A stretch of DNA of 64,000 bases from Larimichthys crocea (taxonomy: Eukaryota; Chordata; Actinopteri; Sciaenidae), in assembly GCF_000972845.2 (NCBI RefSeq), contig NC_040032.1:3925073-3989072 (forward strand), in the 5' to 3' direction. Positions 47,735 to 58,999 of this stretch are shown piece after piece. Positions within the stretch are counted from its first letter, which is position 1. The number at the start of each line of letters is the position of its first letter. The position numbers and the translations under genes were made by a program. A model generated the notes under the pieces. The model saw only the letters and a program-made list of their open reading frames with translations, had not been told where the DNA came from and did not search any database.

Positions 47735-48081
47735 TGTCTGATAGAGCTTATAGTTAGGGCTAACTCAGGTGAGTCCTGAATCATCCCTTACTTATGCTGC
47801 TTTAGGCCTGGACTGCCGAGGAACTTCCCATGAGTTATCTATCTATACTCCACCAGCTCCTTCTGCTCAAAATTTCTGCCTTGCCACCGTCGCCAAGTGC
47901 TTGTTCATGGTGGAAACTGTTGGGTCTCTGTAAATACTACTATGAACTGTATGTCCTAGACCAGCTGTATATTGAAAGTGTCATGACATGTCAACTTCTG
48001 TTCTGATCCGGTGCCCTATAAATAACATTGAATTGAATTGTGTGTGATGGTTGGAGCCACTGGCTAAAATCCAATAACTAG
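47735..48081 (+). mobile_element. Non-LTR retrotransposon 3' tail (fish, multicopy type)
   Basis: Carries, in order, TTATAGTTAGGGCTAACTCA, GTGAGTCCTGAATCATCCC, GGCCTGGACTGC, CGCCAAGTGCTTGTTCATGG, GAAACTGTTGGGTCTCTGTAA and the terminal CCCTATAAATAACATTGAATTGAATTG. These are landmarks of a very common percomorph retrotransposon 3' end, here moderately diverged. No coding part remains. Confidence 0.75.
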
Positions 48082-48167
48082 CTTCTGTTCTGATCCGGTG
48101 CCCTATAAATAACATTGAATTGAATTGTGTGTGATGGTTGGAGCCACTGGCTAAAATCCAATAACTA

Positions 48168-48168
<1 letters not shown>
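47995..48168 (+). repeat. Exact 87-bp tandem duplication
   Basis: The unit starting CTTCTGTTCTGATCCGG and ending CCAATAACTAG occurs at 47995-48081 and 48082-48168 with no difference that I can see. It includes the retrotransposon's terminal AATTGAATTG. Its identity implies a recent event. Confidence 0.95.

Positions 48169-48204
<36 letters not shown>
48169..48204. repeat. (TA)18 microsatellite
   Basis: 36 bp of alternating TA directly after the 87-bp duplication. Confidence 0.97.
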
Positions 48205-48206
<2 letters not shown>

Positions 48207-51200
48207 ACCCTGTATTTTTCATGAGGAAATGACTCACAGCAAGCAGCAACAAAAGATGGAAATGGTAAACAAAACAAAATAAAAAAAAAAAAAGTCTAGT
48301 TCACCCAAAAAAAGCATGTTGACATATATGGTCGATTGAGCTTATGCTTAGTAGTCTTTTATGCTCTGGCAACATGGTGCGGTTTGTTTGTTTACGACAT
48401 TGTGAATGGCACTTTACGAGCGTGATGTGTCACAGTAAGAAGCTGTGCACACAAATAAATGTTTCGTTTTTTATGACATGTATCTCCAGCATGTAAATGA
48501 GTCAACTTGTGATCTCAACCATTCTTCACTCCCATCGCTTCATCAAAGATTTAAAACATCACAGATGCCACTAGTTCTCTCTAACACTACATTTGTCTTT
48601 GATCAACAGACCCGCATCTACTAAATCCAGTTAATGTTTCCAGGAGATGACCATATCTCAGTGGGCTTCACAAGAAGAGTATGTTATGTCCTTTCTTGTG
48701 TGCCTCATTAGAGATAATTGCATACACTTATGCAAATCATACAAATGTGTTGTTTCTCTGGAGGTCTGACACATCTCCTCACCCACTCATTCTTTTCAAT
48801 TTTGCCTTCTTCTGTAATCTTTAGGCCCTTTACCAAGCATTGGCAAGTCTAAAATATGAAGCTCCCCTCTCCTGTGTGAATGGTGTCCTTGTTTTGCCTC
48901 TTATTGGATGTTTAATCTACTTCTTTCCAGGCCTTAGTCATAGAAAAGAGGAGGTGTTACAGTTTGTGGTTTGGATTTGGGACCTATAAAACTGGCTTTA
49001 CTTGACGATCTCCCTTTAAAAGATGAATAATAAAGCTGGTTTTCACTGCAACAGCCCCATTATACACCCTAGATTTGATTTTTTTTCTGATGATACAAAA
49101 TTGATACAAAATTGGAGAGACGTGTGATTTATTTATGTATAATGCTGTTTCAAACTGTTTTTCAGACGTAATATGTGACAAAAGGAAATATAAATAACAA
49201 AAGAAAAGCCTTTGCCAGCCTAAAATCTAGACTTGCATCATAAAAGCCACAATTGATTTGGGAAGTTTTCAAAAAGTTATTATGAATAAAAAACAAAAAC
49301 CTCACCTTCCACACAGTCAGCACTGGTATATGCTCCAGCCTATCCATGCACATATAGTGTATATGGCTATACATGTAGGTATTGGATGGATTACATACAT
49401 AAACTATATACATTTTAAGATACTTTGATTTTTAGATTACCAATTCCCCATCACCACTGGTTTGAAATTTCTGACACATCTTAAAATTAAACTATTACCC
49501 ATACTGCTACATCACAGTCTGACAAATCAAGATTGGTTACCCCCATTCTCCACACTTTGACTCTCACTTTGACTCTTGAAGTCCAACAAAACATCATTTC
49601 AGTTCCAATGTGGGGGAAAAAAAAGAAGAAACTAATAGCATAATACAGCTTCTCTTTTTGTCTTTACTCTCTCAAACAAGACAAGTTTGCAAACATTTTG
49701 AGTTGGCTTTCAAGAAATGGATAGCATTCAGCCATGGTATATGACATTTTTAACTCCTGAACTACAAAGTGTGCTGAGTGTCTGACACTAGAAAGGTTTC
49801 TACAAACAGTGGCAAAGGCTGTCAAACACACTCACACCCTGGTTTTATTTCTGACACTGCATCAATGGAGCTTTCTCTTGCCTCGGGGTACAGTGTCTGG
49901 CATGTTGCTTAATTTAGATGTAGAAACAGATGTAGAAACAGATGTATGGATCTAGCAAAGGACAGGGAAAAGGTGAGAAAAATAAAAAAAAGGTTGCTTT
50001 TTAAGGTCAGATTTTTACAACAAAATAAAGTATAGCAAAAGGCACCGGATCGTAGAAATTATTCAGGGCTTCACTTTTAGTATTAATACATTCTTTTGGG
50101 TCATTTGAGGGCAGCAGAACAAGCTCTAAACACAGCATTGATATATTATCACCTTATATTTAACAAAACTGTGAGGCAGGCTGTGAAAGCAAAACAAATT
50201 TAAAAAGCTTAAAAAACTCTGTAGAGGTGAGGTGAAGAGGAGAGTTTGGTAAGCATTACAAGATGTCGGTTCAATTCTTAATATAATAATAAGTGTTAGG
50301 ATTGCCGCTGGAAGTGGCCAGAAAGCAGGAGACTTGAGGTAGTGGTTAGGCAGACCAATTAGGTCTTTGTCTCGCTAACACTGAAGACATATTAACAAAT
50401 ACAGACATATAATATGATGGACCGCAAAAAAACAAAAAGCAGTCATCACAGCAGGAGCTCATGCTGGAAACTGGCAGCTTTAGCTTTAGCAATCACCTGG
50501 ACCCTTCCACAGTATAGGGGAATCTGCCACTCACCTGATAATAAAAAAAAAGATCAAATGACACACAACAAAATAACTTAATATGCATTCACACAATTAC
50601 TATTTTCAGTTAGTGTGTATCATCTTCCTGTGTAAAACATTACAAAAGGAAATAATTAAAACCTTAATGAACTGACTGAATTACACTCCCGTCTCCAATA
50701 ATCAGTTCATGGTATGTCCTGGAACCTTTAACTAGTGCTCAGGTAGCCTGGAGAGAGGACACAAGAGAGGTGAGTGGCTTGAACAGAAGCATTTCACTCA
50801 AGTTACATTGAACATTAGCCTTTTGGTTGAACTGTATCACAATAAGCATATTTTGTTCAGGCTAGGTAGTCAAACTAAATGCATGTTTCCCTCATGTGTG
50901 AAATTAAGTGAACTGTATGAAAAATTAAATCTAACTAAACTAACAGCTGGTTTTAGCATAACTTTTTGCCATCTAGTAGAGATTTTATTCCACGTTTCAA
51001 TCCCCATTGGATATTCTCTCTTTAAACCAAAGAAGTAAAAGTAAAATGTGTCTCATCGGTGTAACTTGATGGTATAGCATCATCATCAGACCAGTCATGG
51101 CAAAGATATTTCTATGTATAATCATTTTTAAAATTGAAATCTAAACATGACATGGCATAAAAACTCTTTCATGAGGCTGTTATCCAACAGAGACATATTC

Positions 51201-52799
51201 ACAGCCTTTAGCCTTGGAAACAAGTGGGCACATGCACAGTAATAAACTCCAGACACACACATACACACACTTGTAAGTGGCAGTAGGGCATGTAAGGTGA
51301 TGAAGTGCTTGAAAGCTTTGGTTGTTTCAGTCAGAAGAGCACAATCAGTCCATATATGTAAAAGCTGTGTTTGTATGCGTGCGTGCCTGGATGCTACATT
51401 GTCTATACAACTTTAATGGATTTCAATCCTCATAAAAGGAGAATGACATAATTAAACTCCAATTAGGTTGGTGACAATCTGTAGATATGTAAACAGCTAA
51501 TCACACGATCCTTGTTGCATATAAACATTTGACTCATTCTTAGATTAAGACTTGATTTGATGAGGTACAAATGAATAAAACATTCACTATATCCATGGAA
51601 GCCATGTGCGTCACTGTGTGAGTCATGGTAATCAGTAGCAACCCAAGCAATGGGTACAGAACATATTTTAGAGCCTTAGGCATGTTTTGCCTTCAAAATG
51701 TGTCTATGTTTATTCTATATACGGCAGCTGCGCATAGGCCTGTGGCAAAACTGTGCTCCAATGTGTCATGTGTGCTGACAAGCCTGCAAACATCTTGTGC
51801 TAGCAATGACAACCATTCTTACACACCACCAACCCCACAATGTCATCCTTTCCTGGACTGACACACATGTCATATGTGACTGTTTCATATATGCCATATG
51901 TGAGTATCTTCATATCTTTGTATGTGAAAATGAGATGAACAAGCCATTGCATATGTTAATAAGTGTGAAAAATATCACTCCTCTATACCTAGTGAAATGA
52001 AATCCAAACACACATCTAAATTTAAACTACCACCATTTTCAGATTTGATGTTAAACACAGAGGAGAATGACATATGGTTGTCATGTCGTGCACATTTACA
52101 CATGGCAAGATGTTTTATTTAGCCTCTAATTGCTCCGCTTTCTCTTGTTATCTTGGAATATGTTGAACCCGTCAAGCCACATCTGAACCAGATGTGAGGG
52201 CACAGAGGGAGAGGAGGAAAAAAATAGTCTATTTGGATGTGTGAGTGAGGGGTTCAGGAAAGACAATGCATTAAGGAAAAGCAAGTCAAAATTAAGCAAC
52301 AGCAACAATAATATGTCAAATTTAAAGCTGTATTCATCCTTTCTTTTTGGTCATCTGGGGAAAAAACTATTAAAAGTTTAAATCTGATATGCCTCTTGTA
52401 AATGGGTGTGGCAAATTTCAACAAAACAGCCCCAGTGGTAAGTTTCTGAGATATACAAAAATCGGTACACATATTTCATTTCAAGACTTATAAAGCTTTA
52501 CTCCTGGAGCTTTACCCTTAACCCAACAGGAGGTTAGCTATTTTGTTTTTTATTGTGTAACTTTTGTGCAATTTTGTCTGTTCATAATTGACACAACAAC
52601 AAACACCCAAACGCTCACTCAAAAGCTTGGTAGATCATTGAATGGTGTGTTATCAAATTATGATGTGTTGCCATACAGAAAGTTGTTGTGACTTGACTGC
52701 TTCAGATATCTATAGTACATGCCAATATTCAATTATCATTTGACATGCTTCATCGAAACATAATTAGTTGACCTTCTCTAGTGCCGCATAGTGGATGCT
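48205..52799. other. No gene recognised
   Basis: AT-rich. Small direct repeats at 49091-49114 (12-bp period) and 49916-49945 (14-bp period). Isolated splice-like signals near 50535 and 50780 have no exon support. Confidence 0.45.
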
Positions 52800-52810
52800 G
52801 GAAATGACAT

Positions 52811-53165
52811 TTAACTCTTGTATGGTGTCTGAAATGCAGGAAAACTCAAAGCTGTGTCGGCCGTCTTTGCCTCGCCCACCATCGCCTTGATGCTGTGGCA
52901 CAACCCAGTGCACACAGGGTGCAGGGTCCCATTTATGTGTTTTGTATCTATTCCCTTGATGAATGTAAATCCAGTAGTCGCTGTCCTTTTACATGTAGGT
53001 GTGCGTGTATATATAGCTCTGTTTTGGGCTCCACCAACTGTGGGTCTTTTATTAGAGGTAGAAGAAGTAGCATGCTGGAAACAGGTTGTTGAGTATTGCG
53101 AGACCCAAACATACAATAAATCTGTAACTGTCGAAACCAAAACAATCAGCTACAACAGGCTATAA
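52811..53165. other. Segment open in several frames on both strands; unidentified
   Basis: Long frames run through 52854-53165 (+), 52895-53092 (+), 52811-53140 (-) and 52948-53145 (-). The composition is less AT-rich than the flanks. No domain is recognised in any frame. It may be a decayed transposon or host exon. Confidence 0.25.
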
Positions 53166-53730
53166 AACTCTACAGAGTTGCAGTGTTGGGTGGTAATTTC
53201 TCAGTGTACACTCAAGTAATTAGAATAAATATATCGCCTGCATTATCCTTTAACAGAAATTCTCAGTGCCAACAAATCCCATAAAAAGACCAAAATCAAC
53301 AAACCAATCCCACTAAAGGATCGCCTATGTCCCCTAAGCCTCATATATCTTAGTCTTTCTCTGTCACACAGTCCTCCATTGTTGTCCAAAAGCTATTAAA
53401 AACACATCAATAAGCCACACCGACTGTTGCACTGGGTGACATGTTCTTTCATTACTATGAACATGGCCATTCTAGTTTATTTTGAACTGCTACCACATAC
53501 GCCATCTAGATGCAATAAATACTCACAGAGTACTTAATGTGTGGTATGCGTTAGTTGAAAATGGTCTCTCCAATCCATAAGCCTGTTGTAGAGCTTCCAC
53601 CTGTTTTGGGAAAAGACTCAGCATTTGTTTAAATTGGTTTCACAGCAAGAAACATAGATTATTGTGAGGCTTAGCCCCTATTATAAAGGCCCAGCAATTT
53701 ATTCATCACTGTAAAGTATGAGATGGAATT
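53166..53730. other. No gene recognised
   Basis: Featureless AT-rich DNA. Confidence 0.5.
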
Positions 53731-54010
53731 CATCTATCCATCCATCAATTATCTGTAACCGCTTATCCTTACTAGGATCGCAGGGGGGCTGGAGCTTATC
53801 CCAGTTGACTGGACGAGTCGTCAGTTCATTGCAGGGCACATAGAGACAAACAACCATTCACACCTACGGACAATTTAGAGTCACCAATTAACCTGTTGGG
53901 CATGTCTTTGGAGACACATGAAAACTCCACACAGAAAGGCCAAGTGTCGAACCAGGAACCTTCTTGCTGTGAGGCAACAGTGCTAACAACTGCATCACCG
54001 TGCCGCCCAG
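53731..54010 (+). mobile_element. Non-LTR retrotransposon tail, best preserved copy
   Basis: Starts CATCTATCCATCCATCAATT, then ATCTGTAACCGCTTATCC, CAGGGGGGCTGGAGCTTATC, TTCATTGCAGGGCACATAGA, CAACCATTCACACCTACGG, CAATTTAGAGTCACCAATTA, ACTCCACACAGAAAGGCC, GAACCAGGAACCTTCTTGC and a terminal CACCGTGCCGCCCA. This is one of the most abundant fish retrotransposon tails. I cannot say from memory whether it belongs to an L2- or RTE-type LINE. Related old copies are at 19585 and 27926. Confidence 0.85.
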
Positions 54011-54063
54011 CATTGGATCCAATTTTGCTCATTTCGGTACTGCACCTTTTATCTTTTAACTTA

Positions 54064-54149
54064 CAGCTATACAATACATGTGCAGTGTGTGATGTTTACT
54101 TTGATTTCCAGCTATACAATACATGTGCAGTGTGTCATGTTTACTTTGA
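54064..54149 (+). repeat. 45-bp tandem duplication
   Basis: CAGCTATACAATACATGTGC... starts at 54064 and again at 54109; the two copies differ by about one base (GATG versus CATG). Confidence 0.93.
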
Positions 54150-56202
54150 CACTCTCACTGCTGAAATAATACTGCATGTGTTCCAGTCACAAACAAAAGA
54201 GCACATTGTATATAACAGAGCACAGATACAGATATAGATCAAAACAACATCTTTTGGTTTCAGTTCCTCTTTGGTCTATACAAACAGGGAAATAATGTTT
54301 TATTCAACACTGCCACAGAAAAGTTGCTCAGTCTTTTTCTGTTAAGTTATGTTTTTGTTTCCATGATTCTCTTTCATCAACAGACATGCTGATTTGAGAA
54401 TTTCACAATTTCTGCTGGAGGCAGAGACACAGGGGGATTCCAACAATGGATATATTTGAGTTTTTGTTTTTTGATGGTTGAGGATGGGACAAAAACATTT
54501 CTCAAAAGCAATTATAAGACTTGCTAGACAGACCCTCAGTTTCTTCACAGCTCAGTATGATGCAGAAGGGCCAAATATTGTATTGTGGTTGGCAGCATCT
54601 GGGAATGCTGGAAGAGCTTGTGATTTCTGGAAGTACTATTCATGAGCAGCAGGACATCTCTGAATATTTCCCTTCAGGACTCCCACTCCTCTTTGGAAAC
54701 CAGTTCAATTGAGACCATCATACAAATGTTAGAGCTCTGTTAGCAGCATCATTATTGCTATTTATAGGCATATTTCACAGTAGTATCTTTCATTCCCCTG
54801 TATAACAGCTTTTGTTTTAACACAAACAGAACAAAAGTATAAACTAAAAAACCTTTATGACCTTATGTTCATTCTAAAATGTTTTGAATGGTCTTTGCTC
54901 TTCTTGATTCATTGTGGGAGTGGATTTTTCATCGATACATTTACAGTAACTGTTGAATATGGAAAGGCAACTTTTTGGTCTAAGACAAATATCCCATATT
55001 TTAAATCAAGCCCCAGCATGATTTTGTGGAGCCAGGCTGCACTATGTGGCCATCTCATCTGTATGCATAAGGCTGTACTACCTATCTCGTTGCGTTTCAC
55101 AGCACGGACAATGTCGCTCTATCAGTGTTTTGTATTTTTGTCCTTTGGATAAAGCGAGCGTTGTCTCAGCATGCCGCCAGGTTTGAAAAACAGCGGGAAT
55201 AATGTGTTAGGGGAAAAAAATAGGCACATAAGATGATACAATGTTTCTCTGGTGGAACAAATCTCCAACCACATGCTTTGCCCCAGGGTACATAGTAGTT
55301 GTTTATTTCCCCCACACAGACATTTTTCCATGCTGGACCAGGCTTCACACCCCTGATGCTCCTGTCACACAGCCACTTTATGTTTTCCAGCATTTGAAAT
55401 TACACCTAGAAACATATTAATGTTAAATGATATTCATCATCAGCATAATTACAGGTTAAATAGGAAAAAATGAAACTGTATTTACTTAACAGAAAACAAA
55501 ACAACATTAAAAAAAAAAAAACAGTATGTTTTCAGGTAAAGTTATCAGTGAACCGGTTAAATAATTCATGCTGGAAAATAGATTTCGGAACAGCAGTATG
55601 ATTTACAGCAAGAGAGATGATTGCCTCTTTTTACTTCTGCATGTGAGAGGTCAGAACACAAAATGCCTTGCAGCACCGCAATCAGTATTGGGACGGTGTC
55701 GCAGACTCTGCAATGATGGTCAGTAATGTTATGTAAATATGGAGGGAAACCATTATGTTCACAGATGGGAGGGAAGTCAGCCGATTTCAGCTGTCTAATG
55801 AGTGTGAGTGCGCGCATGCAGAGCGGGTGTTAACCACTGAAGCTGATGTGGGATGACAGTTGAAATTAAACATGAGGCAGTCATCGACATTTGTTTGTTT
55901 ATCCATTTGCAGGTGCTGTTTTATGATCTTAATATTTACAGCATTTCATGGCAGGTAAGATGTTGCCAGAAACCACTTTTTCCCTTGAGAATATCATGAT
56001 GTACAACACAAAGTGCCGACCTGATTTTATCTTTTTTTTTTTTTATCTGACTGCAAAGGACAGATCCCTGTTGATAAATCTAAGTGACATGCAGCTACAC
56101 CTGATGAGTTTATCTGGATTAAAGCTGTGTATTAATAAGTTCTGTTAGGGACTGATTCTTCCGTCTGCACTTTATGATTGGACATTTCTTTCTGAAACAG
56201 TC

Positions 56203-56219
56203 TTTTTTTTTTTTTTTTT
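56203..56219. repeat. Poly-T tract
   Basis: 17 T. Confidence 0.95.
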
Positions 56220-56612
56220 GGCTGCGGAGAGAATTTCAAGTGAACTGAAGTGGAAGGGAGGGAGAGGAAGTACTTTGTGAAAGATTAGCTTTGTTCTCAC
56301 AAATTACATCGCGACTGCTACTCTGGAGTTGGAAGGTCACTCCACCATGGTAAAACCAGGACGGAGAAAGTTGGTGCAATGGGAACAAAGAGTCCAAGCA
56401 AGTGGCTTTTGAAATTAGTCTGAGCAACCATGAGTATTTGGAGTGAGTGCAGAAGGGAAATGGGATGTTAAGACAACAAGTGTGCCTGAAGGAGGAGGCA
56501 GAATCAGCTGCCCAGGAACAGGATGCAGTGGTTTAGAAAGAAGGGAGTTACACACAATTTAATTTATAGTATATGTTCCATAATTTAACCACAATAATAC
56601 AAACTCATCTAC

Positions 56613-56634
56613 TTTTTTTTTTTTTTTTTTTTTT
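56613..56634. repeat. Poly-T tract
   Basis: 22 T. Confidence 0.95.
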
Positions 56635-57696
56635 AGCATGAACTGCAAGCTTCTTTCAAAATCATACATGCATCCCTTTTTTCAAAAGTCTGGATGTGAC
56701 TTTATTTTTAGGGTTAGGTTAGTAATAACCAGCCTTAGTAATAATATCAATGGCTCATTTTTGGAGTAAGATGTTTTTTTAGTTTATGTACAAAGCATAA
56801 TAATTGTATGTATCCGTGCTATTGACTTTAATTTTTCCTTTTGATATAGTTAATGTTGTTGCCATGTTAATTTATAATCAGTCACAATCCACTTTCAATT
56901 TTAACAAGACTGATTATTAATTTGATATCCCCATTTAGTTTCGTTAATATTGAGAGAAAATTTGTTTACATCAAACTAAAAGCTTTTAGAATTTCCAACA
57001 CTTTTTGACTAGCATGCAACAGTTCCATAAAATATTTCCCTGAGCAAAATACATTTGTATCATGTACAAAAAAGAAGAAATGTGAACATTCAGTATCATA
57101 GCAAATGTTGTCAATATACAGTATAAATAGTTGTGGACCAGTCACTTATCCCTGGGGTATCCCATGTTACAGGCTACACAGTGTTATTCAAGAAAATGTG
57201 TTCAGTAGAGCCACTGTCTCTCAAGAATACTGTGTGGGATGTTCTGTTCCCCTGCAAAATTATTGATTGGATAGCTGAAATTGATAGGATAGCACTTACC
57301 TTGTCTCGTGGTGTCATTCAAAGGGACAGGCCAATAATTGCACTTGCGGAGTGTAAAATGGAGAGAGAAGTCATGGTTAGAGTGAGTAAGGCAGGGTGAG
57401 GGAGGGGGACAGTCTGTGAGGCTGCTTTATATTTTGGTTCATTTTCTATTAACGGAGATGGATCATCACTAGGTTAAACCTCAATTTGTTAGATGGCGAT
57501 GGTGAGTCCCAATCAATCCACTAAAATGTTGTGAGTGGTTTCATTTTAGAAACAATGGATCAGAGGAGGAGGAGAAGGATAGGTGGAGTGCAGTGATGGA
57601 GATTAATGTTAAAGTGGACTAATGGACTGCCTGTCTAAGCACTCAACATGGACAAACTCTGTAATCAGCCCATAGAAGATGCTCGGGTTTGTAGGG

Positions 57697-57720
57697 AAGC
57701 AAGCAAGCAAGCAAGCAAGC
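57697..57720. repeat. (AAGC)6 microsatellite
   Basis: Six exact units. Confidence 0.96.
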
Positions 57721-57894
57721 AGACTGCAATGGGTTTGCACATAGAATTTATTAGAGTGTCTTGGCAAAACGCCTCATTTCCCAAAGCCTCCCAGTCCTGT
57801 GATCTGCATTTTAATTGTTGTTGCATTTACATCCTGATCTGCTTCTTGCGGCTCTCCGATTGAAACATTATGACCTCGATAATGCCTATTATCC
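57721..57894. other. No gene recognised
   Basis: Mixed-composition stretch between two microsatellites, no known repeat; possible conserved non-coding DNA. Confidence 0.3.
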
Positions 57895-57917
57895 CTCTTC
57901 TTCTTCTTCTTCTTCTT
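57895..57917. repeat. (CTT)n microsatellite
   Basis: Seven CTT units. Confidence 0.95.
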
Positions 57918-58735
57918 TTCTCTCATCCTTTGCCCCTGCTCTCCATCACATTTTTATTTCTCTGTGCTTACTGTCTCGTGCGTTGTTTTCTAATTTCCTC
58001 TCCTTTCCTCCTTATGCAGTCTTACTTCAACTCTCAATCCATCACTGTTTGAGCCTCATTATTACTCTGCTATGAAACTGAGTGATTGACGTACAAGTAT
58101 CATGTAAACATGGGGTACAAAACTTTTATTATTATATTTATTACGAGGCTATCTAATGTCGGCAAAAGTGTTTTGTGCCATTACCTCCAACTGATTTCCT
58201 GTAGGAAATCATACTGTATAGCTAAAAGCTAAAAATGGTATTCTTGTATATTTAAAAATACTTTAAGCTGCCTTTGCAACATGAGAATATAAATTGCAGA
58301 CTTTGAAATGTTTTCTTTCTACTTTTCTTTTTCATTATATGCTTTCATCATATGCTTTGAAGCAATAAACCTAAATTTTATATGTTGTATGTACCCTGGA
58401 CACCCTGCAGTTGAAATAATTACACCAATATTTACACTTCAAAGAGAAGGACAGCTGTGTACTACATATCATTCAGGTAAAAGCAAATATGCCTGATGGC
58501 AAGTGAATTGCAAAAATAAATGATAGTATCTCAAAACAATGGTGTGAGTGAATTTATGTTGTTGCTATTTACTAAAAAATATATGTCAACATGGACATAT
58601 TATGCAAAGATAGTGTTTATTTCAGGTGCATACATAATCTTTGTGCAAAACTGATATTTGAAGGTCCTTCTGAGGAAAACAGAGGAGGAAGATTCCATTC
58701 CATGTCACATTTAGACATCCTATCTGGTGTAAAAA
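57918..58735. other. No gene recognised
   Basis: AT-rich; no supported feature. Confidence 0.5.
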
Positions 58736-58972
58736 TCACTGTTTCATGTTGCCATGGGGATCATAGCCAAGCTCTCTGGGTCTCCTTTCAGGTAATGGAA
58801 ACGTCTCTGGCACAAACACGATGTGAGTGTGTTCTGAATGCAAAACAAGCCGTCTCAGTGTCCAGCCATCAAACGGAGAGAAGCGCCGCAACAGTGGTTG
58901 GCAGGCATCCACGGACTGACAGAGCAAATCAGAGCAGACCTCCTGATGTCCTGGAGACGGCAAGAGAGTGAC
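58736..58972 (-). other. Possible exon, unidentified
   Basis: On the minus strand a strong acceptor (CTCTCTTGCCGTCTCCAG ending near 58954) leads into about 220 bp of balanced composition. One frame stays open to 58736 and reads VCSDLLCQSVDACQPLLRRF, then SPFDGWTLRRLVLHSEH and HIVFVPETFPLPE. It is cysteine- and proline-containing, with protein-like texture, but I recognise no family. No clear donor was found. It could be a terminal exon, an lncRNA exon or chance. Confidence 0.3.
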
Positions 58973-58999
58973 ATTTAGATTTGGCTGATCACAGTCAAG

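Larger units (their letters stand above)
54150..57696. other. No gene recognised; possible conserved non-coding DNA
   Basis: 55640-55960 has mixed composition with TAAT and ATGTAAAT motifs and lacks repeats, so it may be conserved non-coding sequence (inference). Poly-T runs lie at 56203-56219 and 56613-56634. Confidence 0.4.

Noticed and set aside
47995..48168. CRISPR-like direct repeats
   Set aside because: Only two adjacent 87-bp copies without spacers, in a eukaryotic sequence.
50490..50545. Possible micro-exon between acceptor-like and donor-like sites (minus strand)
   Set aside because: About 37 bp with no frame context; such pairs arise often by chance.
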